Shown here: in pieces, positions 48,573 to 62,958 of the stretch
How the letters are laid out: each line of letters opens with the position of its first letter
Numbering within the stretch: position 1 is the stretch's first letter
Source of the DNA: Micromonospora violae
GTDB lineage: Bacteria > Actinomycetota > Actinomycetes > Mycobacteriales > Micromonosporaceae
Assembly (NCBI RefSeq): GCF_004217135.1
Contig: NZ_SHKK01000001.1
Span: 5,890,001-5,954,000, forward strand
Reading direction: 5' to 3'
Length of the DNA: 64,000 bases
Notes under the pieces: model-generated
Seen by the model: only the letters and a program-made list of their open reading frames with translations
Databases searched by the model: none
Told to the model about the DNA's origin: nothing
Translations under genes and position numbers: made by a program

Positions 48573-50674
48573 GCGCGACCGAGGCGGTCCAGGATCCAGG
48601 CGTTGATGAACGCCTCCTCGCGCCAGGAGTCGTAGCGACCGCTCGGGCCGCCGTGCCCGGCACCCATCTCGGTCTTCAGCAGGTAGTCGCCGCCCGGGGC
48701 GACCGCCCGCAGCCGGGCGATCCACTTCGCCGGCTCCGAGTAGAGCACCCGGGTGTCGTTGAGGCTGGTCACCGCGAGGATCGCCGGATAGTCCACGGCC
48801 GCCACGTTCTCGTACGGCGTGTAGGACTTCATGTACGCGTACACCTCGGGGTCGTCGAGCGGGTTGCCCCACTCCTCCCACTCGGTGACGGTCAGCGGCA
48901 GCGACGGGTCGAGGATCGACGTGAGCGCGTCCACGAACGGGACCTGAGCCACGATGCCGGTGAATGCGTCCGGCGCGAGGTTGGCCACCGCACCCATCAG
49001 CAGGCCACCGGCCGAGGCGCCCCGGGCGACCAGTCGGTCGTTGGCCGTCCAGCCGGCCTTGACCAGGTGCCGGGCGCACGCCACGAAGTCGGTGAAGGTG
49101 TTCTTCTTGGCCAGCAGCTTGCCCTGGTCGTACCACCGTCGGCCCAGTTCACCGCCGCCCCGGATGTGCGCCACCGCGAAGACCACGCCCCGGTCCAGCA
49201 GGGACAGCCGGGCCACCGAGAACCACGGGTCCATGCTGGCCTCGTACGAGCCGTAGCCGTACAGCTCGCAGGGTGCCGAGCCGTCCCGGGGGGTGCCGAC
49301 GCGGCAGACCAGCGAGATCGGCACGCGGGTGCCGTCGTCGGCGAGCGCCCAGTCGCGGTGCTGCTCGTACTCGGCCGGGTCGTACGGTCGGCCGTCCGGC
49401 CCGGGCAGCACCGGCTTCTGCTTGAGCAGCACCATCTGCCGGGTGACCAGGTCGTAGTCGTACACCGAGTCGGGGGTGATCAGGGAGGAGTAGCGCAGCC
49501 GGACCCGGCCGGTGCGGTATTCCGGGTTGGCGTCCAACCCGACGCTGTACAGCGGCTCGGGGAAGTCGATGTCGTACCCGTCGTCGCTGCCCACCGGCAG
49601 CACCCGCAGCCCGGTGAGCCCGTCGGTGCGCAGCGACACCACCAGGTGGTTGGCGAAGGCGTCGACGGCCTCCAGCCGGGTGCCGGGGGTGTGCTCGATC
49701 AGCGGCACCCAGTCGCCCGGTACGTCCGCCGAGGTGAACGCCAGTGCGAAGTCCTCGGCGTTTTCGTTGTGCAGGATCAGGAAGCGGTGCCCGTGGTGCT
49801 CCACCGTGTATTCGACGCCCTGCCGGCGGGGCGCGATCACGGCCGGCGCGCCGGTCGGGTTGCCGGCGGGGATCACCAGCACCTCGCTGGTGATCTTGCT
49901 GTGCACGTCGATGAGGATGAACTTCTCCGACCGGGTGAGCTCCACCCCCACCCAGAACCGCTCGTCGTCCTCCTGGTGGACCACCACGTCGTCGGCGGCG
50001 GGGGAGCCGATGGTGTGCCGCCAGACCCGGTTCGGTCGCCAGGCGTCGTCGACCGTCACGTAGAACAGCACCGAGGCGTCGGTTGACCAGGCGGTGCCGT
50101 AGAAGGTGTCCGGCACCTCGTCGGGCAGCAGCTCGCCGGTGGTCAGGTCCTTCACGCGCAGGGTGAATCGCTCGTCACCGGAGAAGTCGGTGGAGTAGGC
50201 CAGCCAGCGGCCGTCCGGACTGACGTCGAACGCGCCGAGCGAGAAGAAGTCGTGCCCTTCGGCCAGCAGGTTGCCGTCGAGCAGCACCTCCTCGCCGTCG
50301 AGCGGAGCACCGTCCGCGCTGACCGGAGGCTTGGTCTCGCCGTCGCGGACCGCCCGGCGGCAGTGCACCCCGTACTGCTGCCCCTCGACCGTCCGGGTGT
50401 AGTACCAGTGCCCGCCCTTGCGGGTCGGCACGGACAGGTCGGTCTCCTGGGTGCGTCGGCGAGTCTCCTCGAACAGGTCGGCGCGCAGCTCGGCCAGGTG
50501 GGCCGTACGCGCCTCGGTGTACGCGTTCTCGGCGGTCAGGTAGGCGATCGTCTCCGGGTCGTCCTTGGCGGCGAGCCAGGCGTACTCGTCGATGACGGTG
50601 TCGCCGTGGTGGGTGCGTTCGCTGGGCACCCGCTTCGCCGCGGGCGGGGCAGTCTCGGTGGTCACGGCGGCCAC
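48569..50674 (-). CDS. ptrB: S9 prolyl oligopeptidase / oligopeptidase B
   Basis: 701 residues, cytosolic. N-terminal helix and beta-propeller (75-430), then the alpha/beta hydrolase domain with Ser554 (RGASAGGLLMG), Asp640 (SLNDTRV) and His674 (GAGHGG). EWGNPLDDPEVYAYMKSYTP is typical of oligopeptidase B, which cuts short peptides after basic residues. GTG start. Stop overlaps a 48-residue membrane protein gene. Confidence 0.93.
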   Translation of the reverse strand: MAAVTTETAPPAAKRVPSERTHHGDTVIDEYAWLAAKDDPETIAYLTAENAYTEARTAHLAELRADLFEETRRRTQETDLSVPTRKGGHWYYTRTVEGQQYGVHCRRAVRDGETKPPVSADGAPLDGEEVLLDGNLLAEGHDFFSLGAFDVSPDGRWLAYSTDFSGDERFTLRVKDLTTGELLPDEVPDTFYGTAWSTDASVLFYVTVDDAWRPNRVWRHTIGSPAADDVVVHQEDDERFWVGVELTRSEKFILIDVHSKITSEVLVIPAGNPTGAPAVIAPRRQGVEYTVEHHGHRFLILHNENAEDFALAFTSADVPGDWVPLIEHTPGTRLEAVDAFANHLVVSLRTDGLTGLRVLPVGSDDGYDIDFPEPLYSVGLDANPEYRTGRVRLRYSSLITPDSVYDYDLVTRQMVLLKQKPVLPGPDGRPYDPAEYEQHRDWALADDGTRVPISLVCRVGTPRDGSAPCELYGYGSYEASMDPWFSVARLSLLDRGVVFAVAHIRGGGELGRRWYDQGKLLAKKNTFTDFVACARHLVKAGWTANDRLVARGASAGGLLMGAVANLAPDAFTGIVAQVPFVDALTSILDPSLPLTVTEWEEWGNPLDDPEVYAYMKSYTPYENVAAVDYPAILAVTSLNDTRVLYSEPAKWIARLRAVAPGGDYLLKTEMGAGHGGPSGRYDSWREEAFINAWILDRLGRA

Positions 50675-50737
50675 GTTACCGGCCGGCAGCCGCGGTGCGC
50701 CGGACCAGCGGCATCCCGATAGTCGCCACCACCTCTT

Positions 50738-50753
50738 TCGAACACATGTACGA
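50738..50753. promoter_or_regulatory. LexA/SOS-like box
   Basis: TCGAACACATGTACGA resembles the SOS palindrome TCGAAC-N4-GTTCGA with one mismatch, and differs from the box at 35257-35272 at only one base. It ends at the first base of the FAD oxidoreductase ATG, and could also act on the divergent oligopeptidase gene. Confidence 0.5.
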
Positions 50754-52120
50754 TGGCCGACATGGCGGCAGCAGCGAGTTCCCTCGGTCGGTCCGGCGCC
50801 CTTGAGATCACCCGGCGGTTGTCGGCGATCTGCGGTTCACCCTTCTCGCGGCTGGCCGGTCCCGCCGATGAGGTGGCGGGGCGGCCGGCGCGTTGGGTGG
50901 CCGTTCCGGGTGGTCCGCACGCCGCCGCCGAGGTGCTGCGGTTGGCCGCCCGACACGACCTGGCGGTGGTGCCCCGAGGGGCGGGCACGAAGATCGACTG
51001 GGGTGCCACGCCCGTTCAGGTCGACATCCTGCTCGACACCGGCCGGCTGGCCGGCATCGGTCACGAGCCGGCCGGCGCGCTGGTGGCCGACGTGGGGGCC
51101 GGCACTCCACTGCGGGCGGTGCAGGCCACCCTGGAACGCGCCGGGCAGCGGCTCGCGATGGACGCCCCGTCACCCGGGGCGACCCTGGGTGGCGTGCTCG
51201 CCGCCGGCGAGGCCGGGCCGCTGCGGCACCGTCACGGCAGCCCCTGCGACCAACTGCTCGGCGTGCGTTACCTCGCCGCCGACGGCGAGCTGATCAGCGT
51301 CGGCGGCGGCGCGCCCGGGCTCGACCTGGCCCGCCTGCTCTGCGGTTCCCAGGGCGCGCTCGGCGTGCTGGTGTCGGCGAGCCTGAGGGTGCAGCCGGTG
51401 CCGGCGAGCAGGCTCTGGGTGTCCCGCCCGGTGTGGACCCCGTTGGAGGTGCACGACCTGGTCCGGACGATCCTCGCCGCTCGGCTGGAGCCGGCGGCCA
51501 TCGAGCTGGACCTGCCCGGAGGCACCCCCCGCCCCCGTACGCCGTACCCGCCCGGCCACCCGGCGGCCACCGCCCGGGAACGCCACCCGTCGATGTCCGG
51601 CCGGGCTGGTGCCCCGTCCCGGGCCGGCAGCCTGGTGGTGCTGCTGGAGGGCGGCCCCGCCGAGGTCACCGAGCGGGCCGAGCGGCTGGTCGGCCTGCTG
51701 CACGGGGAGGCGACAATCGCCCACTCCGCGCCGACCTGGTGGCGCCGCTACCCGTTCGCGCCCGGCGACACGGCCCTGCGCCTGGAAGTGCCGATCAGTG
51801 ACCTGCACGCCGCCGTCTACGCGCTGCGCGACGCCGCCGGCGCGCCGGTGCCGGTGCGCGGGTCCGCCGGGCTGGGCATGGTGCACGCGGCACTGCCCGG
51901 AGCGTTGGCACCCGACCGGGTGGCGTCCATCCTGGCCGCCGTCCGAGGGGTGCTGCTGGCCCGGCAGGGCCGCTGCGTGGTGGTCTCCGCTCCGGCGGCG
52001 GTCCGCCAGGCGGTCGACCTCTGGGGTGAGCTGGCCGGCCTGGCCCAGCTGCGAGCCGCGAAGCGGCACCTGGACCCGGAGCACCGGCTCGCGCCCGGCC
52101 GGCTCCCCGGCGGCCTGTGA
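50753..52120 (+). CDS. FAD-binding oxidoreductase (GlcE/FAD_binding_4 type)
   Basis: 455 residues; ATG 50753 or 50762. The PCMH-type FAD domain covers 45-225: AARHDLAVVPRGAGTKIDWG, IGHEPAGALVADVGAGTPLR, DAPSPGATLGGVLAAGEAGP and LCGSQGALGVL. The C-terminal half is the variable substrate domain. It resembles the glycolate oxidase GlcE subunit, but no GlcD or GlcF gene is adjacent. The start lies on an SOS-like box. Confidence 0.85.
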   Translation: MADMAAAASSLGRSGALEITRRLSAICGSPFSRLAGPADEVAGRPARWVAVPGGPHAAAEVLRLAARHDLAVVPRGAGTKIDWGATPVQVDILLDTGRLAGIGHEPAGALVADVGAGTPLRAVQATLERAGQRLAMDAPSPGATLGGVLAAGEAGPLRHRHGSPCDQLLGVRYLAADGELISVGGGAPGLDLARLLCGSQGALGVLVSASLRVQPVPASRLWVSRPVWTPLEVHDLVRTILAARLEPAAIELDLPGGTPRPRTPYPPGHPAATARERHPSMSGRAGAPSRAGSLVVLLEGGPAEVTERAERLVGLLHGEATIAHSAPTWWRRYPFAPGDTALRLEVPISDLHAAVYALRDAAGAPVPVRGSAGLGMVHAALPGALAPDRVASILAAVRGVLLARQGRCVVVSAPAAVRQAVDLWGELAGLAQLRAAKRHLDPEHRLAPGRLPGGL

Positions 52121-52133
52121 GGCCGGGTCGCGG

Positions 52134-52541
52134 TCAGTCCATCCACCACCGGTGCATGTCCAGCAGCGGCGGGGTGAAACGGGCCACCAGCACCAGCAGG
52201 CCGCCAACCGCCCCGCCCAGCAGCAGTGTCCTCGTCGCCCGCGGCAGGGCCTCGCGCTCCCGGGCGGCCACCGCCGCCGCGACGATCGCCAACGGCAGCC
52301 CGAGCACCGCACCCGCCAGGTAGAGGACCGCCACCACGGGGTGCAGCACCCCGAAGACGGCAATGTCCTTCGGGTCGTACGCGCCGGTCAGCATCTCGGC
52401 CGGGCCGACGCCGGCGGTCGCCATCCGACCCAGGTAGAGCAGAAGCACGGCGAGGAACCCGCCGATGGCCGCGAGCTGCGCGACGACCAGGGCGCGGACA
52501 AACGGCCGGGAGTACGACGAGACCTGCGCGACGCTCGACAT
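52134..52541 (-). CDS. Small integral membrane protein (135 aa)
   Basis: From ATG 52541. Three hydrophobic segments (FVRALVVAQLAAIGGFLAVL; VLHPVVAVLYLAGAVLGLPL; LLLGGAVGGLLVLVARF) and a C-terminal MHRWWMD. No motif recognised. Convergent with the FAD oxidoreductase gene. Confidence 0.7.
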   Translation of the reverse strand: MSSVAQVSSYSRPFVRALVVAQLAAIGGFLAVLLLYLGRMATAGVGPAEMLTGAYDPKDIAVFGVLHPVVAVLYLAGAVLGLPLAIVAAAVAAREREALPRATRTLLLGGAVGGLLVLVARFTPPLLDMHRWWMD

Positions 52542-52589
52542 GGCCGTCAATCTACTCAGCTGCCCCGAGATGCGGGTGCCGCGCGGCGG

Positions 52590-54662
52590 TCAGGTCGCGT
52601 CGTTGCGGAGCACCAGGACGGCGATGTCGTCCCGGGGCGGCTCGACCGAGAAGTTGATCGCCGCGGCGCGCAGCCGGGCGGCCACCACGTCGGCGGAGTA
52701 GCCCGCCAGCGGTGCGGCGGCGTCCCGAAGCCGGTCGGTGCCGAACAACTCCCGGCCGCGTCGGCGTTCGGTGACGCCATCGGTGTAGAAGATCAGCGAA
52801 TCGCCACGGGCGAGCGTGATCTCCGCAGTCGGCGACGTGATCGTGTCGAGCAGACCGAGCGCGGTGCCGCCGGTGCCGACGAACTCGGCGCCGCCCGCCC
52901 CGGCCAGCAGCACCGGCCGGTCGTGCCCGGCAAGGTGCAGCGAGACGTGCAACTGGTCGCCCTCGCCCGGATCCACCGCCGCCAGCGCCAGCGTGCAGTA
53001 CCGGCCGCCGCCGCGCTCGACAAGTGTCTCGTTGAGCCGCGCCAACGCCTCCGGCAACGGCTTGCCGTCGCCGACCAGCACCCGGATCACGTCCCGGACC
53101 AGCCCGGTCACCGCTGCCGCCTGGACACCCTTGCCGGAGACATCACCGATCACCACCAGCCAGCGCCCGTCGGGCAGCGGCACCACGTCGTAGAAGTCGC
53201 CCCCCACCTCGGCGTCGTCGCCGGTCGGGACGTACTCGGCGGCGAAGCCGATCCCGTCCACCAGCGGCAGCACCGGCGGCAGCAGAGACTGCTGGAGCGT
53301 CTGCGCGACGCGGCGGCGTTCGGCGTGGATGCGGGCGTTCTCGATGGCCAGGGCGGCCCGCCGGGCCACGTCCTCCAGCACGGCCACCTCGTCCGGGTCG
53401 TGCCGGTGGCGCTGGTGGCGCCCCACCGCCAAGGTTCCGAGCCGCTGCCCACGGGCGATCAGCGGGACCGCGAAACCCTCCATCGGCCCGCCCAGCGGGA
53501 TCTGCGCCGCGCTGCGCGACGCCTCGCGCAGGCGGGCCTGGATCGAATCCGGGCCGGTCTCCGCCAGCACCTTGTGCAACTGCGGAAGCATCGACTCGTC
53601 GGCGTGGCTGGCCGCCGCCAGCCGGAGCCGGCCCCACTCGTCGGTGGTGTGCACCGCGCACCACTGACCGAGTCGCGGCACCACCAACTGCGGCACCAGC
53701 GCCATGGTCAGGTCGACGTCCAACGACTGGGCCAGCAGCTCGCTCGCCTCGGCCAGGAACGTCAGCCACACCTGTCGACGGACGTCCGCCCGGCGCAACC
53801 GGTCGTTCTCCAGGTGCAGCGACAGCCGCTCGGCGGTGAGCACCGCCAACGGTCGGGCGTACGCCGACGGCGCGGCGTCCAACTCCAACTCCCCGGCGTA
53901 CGGGCGGTGCACCGTCAGCGGCACCCGGAGGAGTTCGCTGCCGGGGCGAGGTGGGCGACCGAAGCGGGCCAGCACCTGGGGGCCCTGGCCGTCGCCCCGG
54001 TCCAGGCGGATCGCGCCGCCGGCCGCGCCCACCATCTCGGCGACCCGGCTGAGCAGGCTGGTGGCGAAGTCGGGCAGCGGGTCGTCCCCGTACAGGTCGG
54101 GGGCGGTCTGCATGAGTTCGCTCATCGCGCTGGCGCTCGGCGCGGACCGGTCGGTGCCGGGTTGCGGGCCGGCGCTGGCCGGTGTCGACTCGCCGACGGT
54201 GCCTGCGGAGGGCGGGTCGACGCCGGGGCGGTCGAGCCGGAACCAGACGCCCTTCCCGGTGGGCAGGTACGTCGTGCCCCAGCGGCTGGCGAAGTGGTCG
54301 ACCAGCAGCAGGCCCCGGCCGCGCACGGAGATCTCGTTGATCTCGGTGGAGTCGTTGCGGTCGCCGACGGTCAGCTCGTCGCCCGAGCCGGGGGCGAAGT
54401 CGGAGACGGTGACGGTCAGCCCGATTTCGTCGGCGACGACCTCGATGTCCAACTCGGTGCCGGCGTGTTCGACGGCGTTGGTGGTCAGCTCGGTGGTGAG
54501 CAGCAGCGCCTCGTTGGCCAGTTCGTCCAGGTGTGACTCGGTCAACACCGAGCGGACCACGGCGCGGGCGGCGGCCGGCGTGCGGCGGTCGGCGGGCAGC
54601 CGGACACGCCGGACGGCCCCGTCCCGGGCCCCGGCCGTCGCGGGCCCCGCCTCGGCTGACAC
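52590..54662 (-). CDS. RsbW-like kinase / GAF / SpoIIE phosphatase
   Basis: 690 residues from GTG 54662 (GGAGG 7 bases upstream); the frame stays open far upstream but without a start. GHKL domain 20-150 (LLLTTELTTNAVEHAGTELD, RGRGLLLVDHFASRWG), GAF domain about 250-430 (VWLTFLAEASELLAQSLDVD, GFAVPLIARGQRLGTLAVG), and PP2C/SpoIIE 450-690 (TLQQSLLPPVLPLVDGIGFA, GGDFYDVVPLPDGRWLVVIG, LIFYTDGVTERRR, DDIAVLVLRN). It would act on STAS antagonists such as the protein at 59878. Divergent from the poly-HAMP kinase. Confidence 0.9.
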   Translation of the reverse strand: MSAEAGPATAGARDGAVRRVRLPADRRTPAAARAVVRSVLTESHLDELANEALLLTTELTTNAVEHAGTELDIEVVADEIGLTVTVSDFAPGSGDELTVGDRNDSTEINEISVRGRGLLLVDHFASRWGTTYLPTGKGVWFRLDRPGVDPPSAGTVGESTPASAGPQPGTDRSAPSASAMSELMQTAPDLYGDDPLPDFATSLLSRVAEMVGAAGGAIRLDRGDGQGPQVLARFGRPPRPGSELLRVPLTVHRPYAGELELDAAPSAYARPLAVLTAERLSLHLENDRLRRADVRRQVWLTFLAEASELLAQSLDVDLTMALVPQLVVPRLGQWCAVHTTDEWGRLRLAAASHADESMLPQLHKVLAETGPDSIQARLREASRSAAQIPLGGPMEGFAVPLIARGQRLGTLAVGRHQRHRHDPDEVAVLEDVARRAALAIENARIHAERRRVAQTLQQSLLPPVLPLVDGIGFAAEYVPTGDDAEVGGDFYDVVPLPDGRWLVVIGDVSGKGVQAAAVTGLVRDVIRVLVGDGKPLPEALARLNETLVERGGGRYCTLALAAVDPGEGDQLHVSLHLAGHDRPVLLAGAGGAEFVGTGGTALGLLDTITSPTAEITLARGDSLIFYTDGVTERRRGRELFGTDRLRDAAAPLAGYSADVVAARLRAAAINFSVEPPRDDIAVLVLRNDAT

Positions 54663-54941
54663 CCCCGTATCCTCCACCGTCCCCCTGCCGGGTGCCAAGC
54701 CGATCACGCATCGCAAGCTGTCGCGTCGCTCAGGCAGCGCGCGGGCCGACGTGGCGAAACGACCGGTCCGGGAGCCGAGGCGAGGTTTGCGATGCGCCGT
54801 GCCGGCCGGGGCCGATCGGGCGGGTCGGCGGGCGATCGATGCAAGCTGGCGGGTCGCGCACCCTGGCACTACGGCGCGCGCGGGCACAATATGGGGTGCC
54901 GGTGTGTCCGTACGGACCGTCGCCCCCGAGTTGAGCGAGGA

Positions 54942-59308
<4,367 letters not shown>

Positions 59309-59312
<4 letters not shown>

Positions 59313-59863
59313 CCCAGATGGCCAAAGCGCTGCTCGTGGACGACCGACGGCAGAACCTGACGGCCCTGGAGGCGATCCTCCAGGGCCTGCCGGTCCAGTC
59401 CGTGGCGGTGGAGAGCGGCGAGGCGGCGCTCAAGCAGCTGCTGGTGGACGACTTCGCGGTGATCCTGTTGGACGCGCAGATGCCGGACATGGACGGCTTC
59501 GAGACGGCGAGTCACATCAAGCGCCGCGAGCGGACCCGGCACGTGCCGATCATCTTCCTCACCGCCGCCGACCGGGACGCCCAGCTCGCGCTGCGGGGAT
59601 ACCAGGTGGGCGCGGTGGACTACCTCACCAAGCCGTTCGACCCGTGGGTGCTGCGGGCGAAGGTGTCCGTCTTCGTCGAGCTGTGGGTGAAGACGCGGCA
59701 ACTGGCCACCCAGTCGGACCTGGTCCGGGAGCGCGACACGCAGTGGCGGCGGCTCACCGACGCGGTCGACGAGGCGACGGCTCTGCTCCGCTCGGACGAC
59801 CCGGAGGTCCGCGACCGGGCGGTACGCATGCTCGAACAGGCCCGCTGGGGCAACACCGACTGA
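59309..59863 (+). CDS. Response regulator (REC) with short helical tail
   Basis: 184 residues. REC domain 5-125 with Asp55 (ILLDAQMPDMDGFE), Thr/Lys switch residues (IIFLTAADR, YLTKPFDP), then a helical tail (VETRQ-like coiled region, 130-184) without DNA-binding domain. The GTG overlaps the hybrid kinase stop, so it is the probable phosphorelay target and may pass the signal to the neighbouring phosphatase/STAS proteins. Confidence 0.92.
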
Positions 59864-59877
59864 CGCGGTGGGGTGGC

Positions 59878-60213
59878 TCAGCCGGTGGGCTGGTCGTTGC
59901 GGATCATCAGGGCGCTGCGGAGACCGGTGATGTCCAGCACGCGGATCAGGAAGTCACCCACGTGGGTCAGCATCAGCAGGCTCTGCGCGTGGCTGGCCTT
60001 GCGGCTGAGCACGACCAGGGTGCCCAGACCCTGCGAGTCGCAGAAGGTGACGCCGCCGAGGTCGAGCACGATCCGCGGGGGCGGGTCGGCCAGTACCTCG
60101 TTGACGACGGTGGAGAGCTGCGCCGCCGTGAGCATGTCGATCTCACCGGCCAGGCGCAAGACTGCTTCGTCGCCCGTCCGGTGTAGCGTGATGGACAGTT
60201 CGGCACGATCCAC
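59878..60213 (-). CDS. STAS-domain anti-sigma factor antagonist
   Basis: 111 residues: VLRLAGEIDMLTAAQLSTVV, IVLDLGGVTFCDSQGLGTLV with phosphosite Ser in CDSQGL. RsbV/SpoIIAA type. Convergent with the response regulator; a natural substrate for the SpoIIE phosphatases in this window. Confidence 0.93.
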   Translation of the reverse strand: MDRAELSITLHRTGDEAVLRLAGEIDMLTAAQLSTVVNEVLADPPPRIVLDLGGVTFCDSQGLGTLVVLSRKASHAQSLLMLTHVGDFLIRVLDITGLRSALMIRNDQPTG

Positions 60214-60397
60214 CCGGTCAGCCTAGCGCGATCCGACCGACGCGGCCTGTCGAGGCCACGGGCCGCGGCCGGGGCCGGCGTCCAGGCCACAAGCCCGGGT
60301 TGGCGCTGCTCACGGGCCCAGGTCCTGGGTGAGCCGGGTAACCCAGCCACGGGGTGGCTGCTGGTTGACCGTCCGGCGCTGTCACAATGGCGGCATC

Positions 60398-61735
60398 GTG
60401 ACCGACATCTTTTCCGCCGGATCCGGCCGCTACCCAGCCGACGCGCCGGCCTCCGAGGCCCTGTTCGACCGCGCCCGCGCCATCGTGCCGGGCGGGGTGA
60501 ACTCCCCTGTGCGCGCCTTCCAGGCGGTCGGCGGCACCCCGCGTTTCATGGTCCGTGGTGAGGGCCCGTGGCTGTACGACGCCGACGGTCGCCGCTACGT
60601 CGACCTGGTCTGCTCGTGGGGCCCGCTGATCCTCGGGCACGCCCACCCGGAGGTGGTGGAGGCCGTCCAGGCCGCCGCGGCCCGGGGCACCAGCTTCGGT
60701 ACGCCCACCCCCGGTGAGGTGGAGCTGGCGGCCGAGATCGTCGCCCGGACCCCGGTCGAGCAGGTCCGCCTGGTCAACTCCGGCACCGAGGCGACCATGT
60801 CGGCGATCCGGCTGGCCCGCGGCTTCACCGGCCGCTCGAAGATCGTCAAGTTCGCCGGTTGCTACCACGGCCACGTCGACGCTCTGCTCGCCGCCGCCGG
60901 CTCCGGCGTGGCCACCCTGGGCCTGCCCGACTCGCCCGGTGTGACCGGCGCGGCGGCCAGCGAGACGATCGTCCTCCCGTACAACGACATCCGGGCCGTC
61001 GAGGAGGTCTTCGCCGCCGAGGGCCCGCACATCGCCGCGGTGATCACCGAGGCCGCCGCCGGCAACATGGGCGTGGTGGCCCCCCGCGACGGCTTCAACC
61101 AGCAGCTCGCCCGGATCGCGCACGCCCACGGCGCCCTGCTCGTGGTGGACGAGGTGATGACCGGGTTCCGGGTCTCCCGCGCCGGATGGCACGGCCTCGA
61201 CGCCTCCGACGCCGACCTGTGGACGTACGGCAAGGTCATGGGTGGTGGCCTGCCCGCGGCGGCGTTCGGCGGGCGGGCGGACATCATGGCCCGGCTCGCG
61301 CCGGCCGGCCCCGTCTACCAGGCCGGCACCCTCTCCGGTAACCCGCTCGCCTGCGCCGCCGGTCTGGCGACGCTGCGGCTCGCCGACGACGCGCTGTACC
61401 AGCGCCTCGACGAGACGGCCGCCGTGGTGGGCAAGCTGGCGTCCGACGCGTTGGCCGCCGCCGGGGTCCCGCACCGACTGTCGTACGCGGGCAGCATGTT
61501 CTCGATCTTCTTCACCGACGCCGACGTGGTCGACTACGACAGCGCGCGCACCCAGCAGGTGCCGGCGTTCAAGGCGTTCTTCCACTCGATGCTCGCCGAC
61601 GGCGTCTACCTGCCGCCGAGCGCGTTCGAGTCGTGGTTCGTGTCGGCGGCGATCGACGATGCCGCTCTGGAGCACATCGCGGCCGCGCTGCCGACGGCGG
61701 CGAATGCAGCGGCAGCGGCCGGTCACGGGGGGTAA
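60398..61735 (+). CDS. hemL: Glutamate-1-semialdehyde 2,1-aminomutase
   Basis: 445 residues from GTG 60398. PLP enzyme making 5-aminolevulinate from glutamate-1-semialdehyde in the C5 haem pathway. [20 protein letters not shown] is the family opening, [20 protein letters not shown] binds PLP phosphate, [12 protein letters not shown] carries the cofactor Asp, and Lys279 in [11 protein letters not shown] forms the Schiff base. Followed by cytochrome c assembly genes, a haem-linked context. Confidence 0.96.
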   Translation: MTDIFSAGSGRYPADAPASEALFDRARAIVPGGVNSPVRAFQAVGGTPRFMVRGEGPWLYDADGRRYVDLVCSWGPLILGHAHPEVVEAVQAAAARGTSFGTPTPGEVELAAEIVARTPVEQVRLVNSGTEATMSAIRLARGFTGRSKIVKFAGCYHGHVDALLAAAGSGVATLGLPDSPGVTGAAASETIVLPYNDIRAVEEVFAAEGPHIAAVITEAAAGNMGVVAPRDGFNQQLARIAHAHGALLVVDEVMTGFRVSRAGWHGLDASDADLWTYGKVMGGGLPAAAFGGRADIMARLAPAGPVYQAGTLSGNPLACAAGLATLRLADDALYQRLDETAAVVGKLASDALAAAGVPHRLSYAGSMFSIFFTDADVVDYDSARTQQVPAFKAFFHSMLADGVYLPPSAFESWFVSAAIDDAALEHIAAALPTAANAAAAAGHGG

Positions 61736-61741
61736 CAGACA

Positions 61742-62389
61742 GTGGCGAAGACGGTGGTTCACGTGCTGCGGCACGGTGAGGTGCACAACCCCGACCAGAT
61801 CCTCTACGGCCGGCTGCCCGGTTTCCGCCTCTCCGAGCTGGGCGTGCAGATGGCCAAGGCCGCCGCGCAGGGCCTGGCCGAGCGGGAGATCGTGCACGTG
61901 GTGGCCAGCCCGCTGGAGCGCGCCCAGCAGACCGCCGAGCCGATCGCCGCCCAGTTCGGGCTGCCGGTCGGGGTGGACGAGCGGCTGATCGAGAGCGCCA
62001 ACTGGTTCGAGGGCAAGAAGGTCTCCCCGGGTGACGGGTCGTTCCGCGACCCGCGCAACTGGTGGGTGCTGCGCGACCCGGTGACCCCGTCCTGGGGCGA
62101 GGCGTACCGGGTGATCGCCGAGCGGATGTTCGCCGCCGTGCACGCCGCCCGGGTCGCCGCCGAGGGCCGCGAGGCGGTGCTGGTGTCGCACCAGCTCCCG
62201 ATCTGGACGCTGCGCCGCTACGTCGAGCGCAAGCGGCTCTGGCACGACCCGCGCAAGCGGCAGTGCGGGCTGGCCAGCCTCACCTCGTTCCACTTCGACG
62301 GCGCGAAGGTGGAGGGCATCGGCTACAGCGAGCCGGCCGCGCACCTGATCGCTCTCTCCGCGACCGCCCGGACGGCCAAGGGGGCCTGA
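61742..62389 (+). CDS. Histidine phosphatase superfamily protein
   Basis: 215 residues, GTG start six bases after hemL. The LRHGE motif (His11) is the phosphohistidine site, VVASPLERAQQTAEPIAA holds the second Arg, and VLVSHQLPIW the second His. Branch 1 phosphoglycerate-mutase-like; the substrate is unknown. Conserved between hemL and the ResA-type gene in actinobacteria. Overlaps the next gene by one base (TGATG). Confidence 0.88.
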   Translation: MAKTVVHVLRHGEVHNPDQILYGRLPGFRLSELGVQMAKAAAQGLAEREIVHVVASPLERAQQTAEPIAAQFGLPVGVDERLIESANWFEGKKVSPGDGSFRDPRNWWVLRDPVTPSWGEAYRVIAERMFAAVHAARVAAEGREAVLVSHQLPIWTLRRYVERKRLWHDPRKRQCGLASLTSFHFDGAKVEGIGYSEPAAHLIALSATARTAKGA

Positions 62390-62958
62390 TGAACGCCCGG
62401 AGGTGGACCGCCGGACTGCTCGCCACCGTCGCCGCGGTGGCGCTGGTCGGCTGCACGTCGTCGAAGGCGCAGGAGAAGACCTGCACGACCACCACCGACG
62501 GGATCTTCGAGTGCGCCCCGGACCAGCGCTCCGCACCACCGAAACTCGCCGGTGAGCTGCTTCTCGGCGGCACCTACGACGTCACCGAGGCTCGCGGTCA
62601 GGTGGTGGTGGTCAACTTCTGGGGTTCCTGGTGCGCGCCGTGCCGCGCCGAGGCGGACGACCTGGAAGCCGTCTACCAGGCCACCAAGGGTTCCGGGGTG
62701 AGCTTCCTCGGCATCAACGTGCAGGATTCGCGGGACAAGGCCAAGGCGTTCGAGAAGGGCCGGGTCACCTACCCGAGCATCTTCGACCCGTCGAGCAAGA
62801 CGGCGCTCGCGCTGGACATCCCGCCGAACAGCGTGCCGGCGACGGTGATCCTCGACCGGGAGGGTCGGATCGCGGCGGTGATCCGGGCCGCCGTCAAGCA
62901 GGAGGGCCTGCAACCGATCGTCGAGCGGATCGCCGCCGAGAAGCCGGCGTCGAACTGA
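62389..62958 (+). CDS. resA: ResA/TlpA-type thioredoxin lipoprotein
   Basis: 189 residues. Lipoprotein signal with LVGC (Cys22), then a thioredoxin fold with active-site WCAPC (Cys82-Cys85) and cis-Pro region NSVPATVILD. It keeps apocytochrome c haem-binding cysteines reduced outside the membrane, fed with electrons by CcdA, the next gene (1-base overlap). An extra Cys pair (Cys32, Cys42) in the linker is notable. Confidence 0.92.
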   Translation: MNARRWTAGLLATVAAVALVGCTSSKAQEKTCTTTTDGIFECAPDQRSAPPKLAGELLLGGTYDVTEARGQVVVVNFWGSWCAPCRAEADDLEAVYQATKGSGVSFLGINVQDSRDKAKAFEKGRVTYPSIFDPSSKTALALDIPPNSVPATVILDREGRIAAVIRAAVKQEGLQPIVERIAAEKPASN

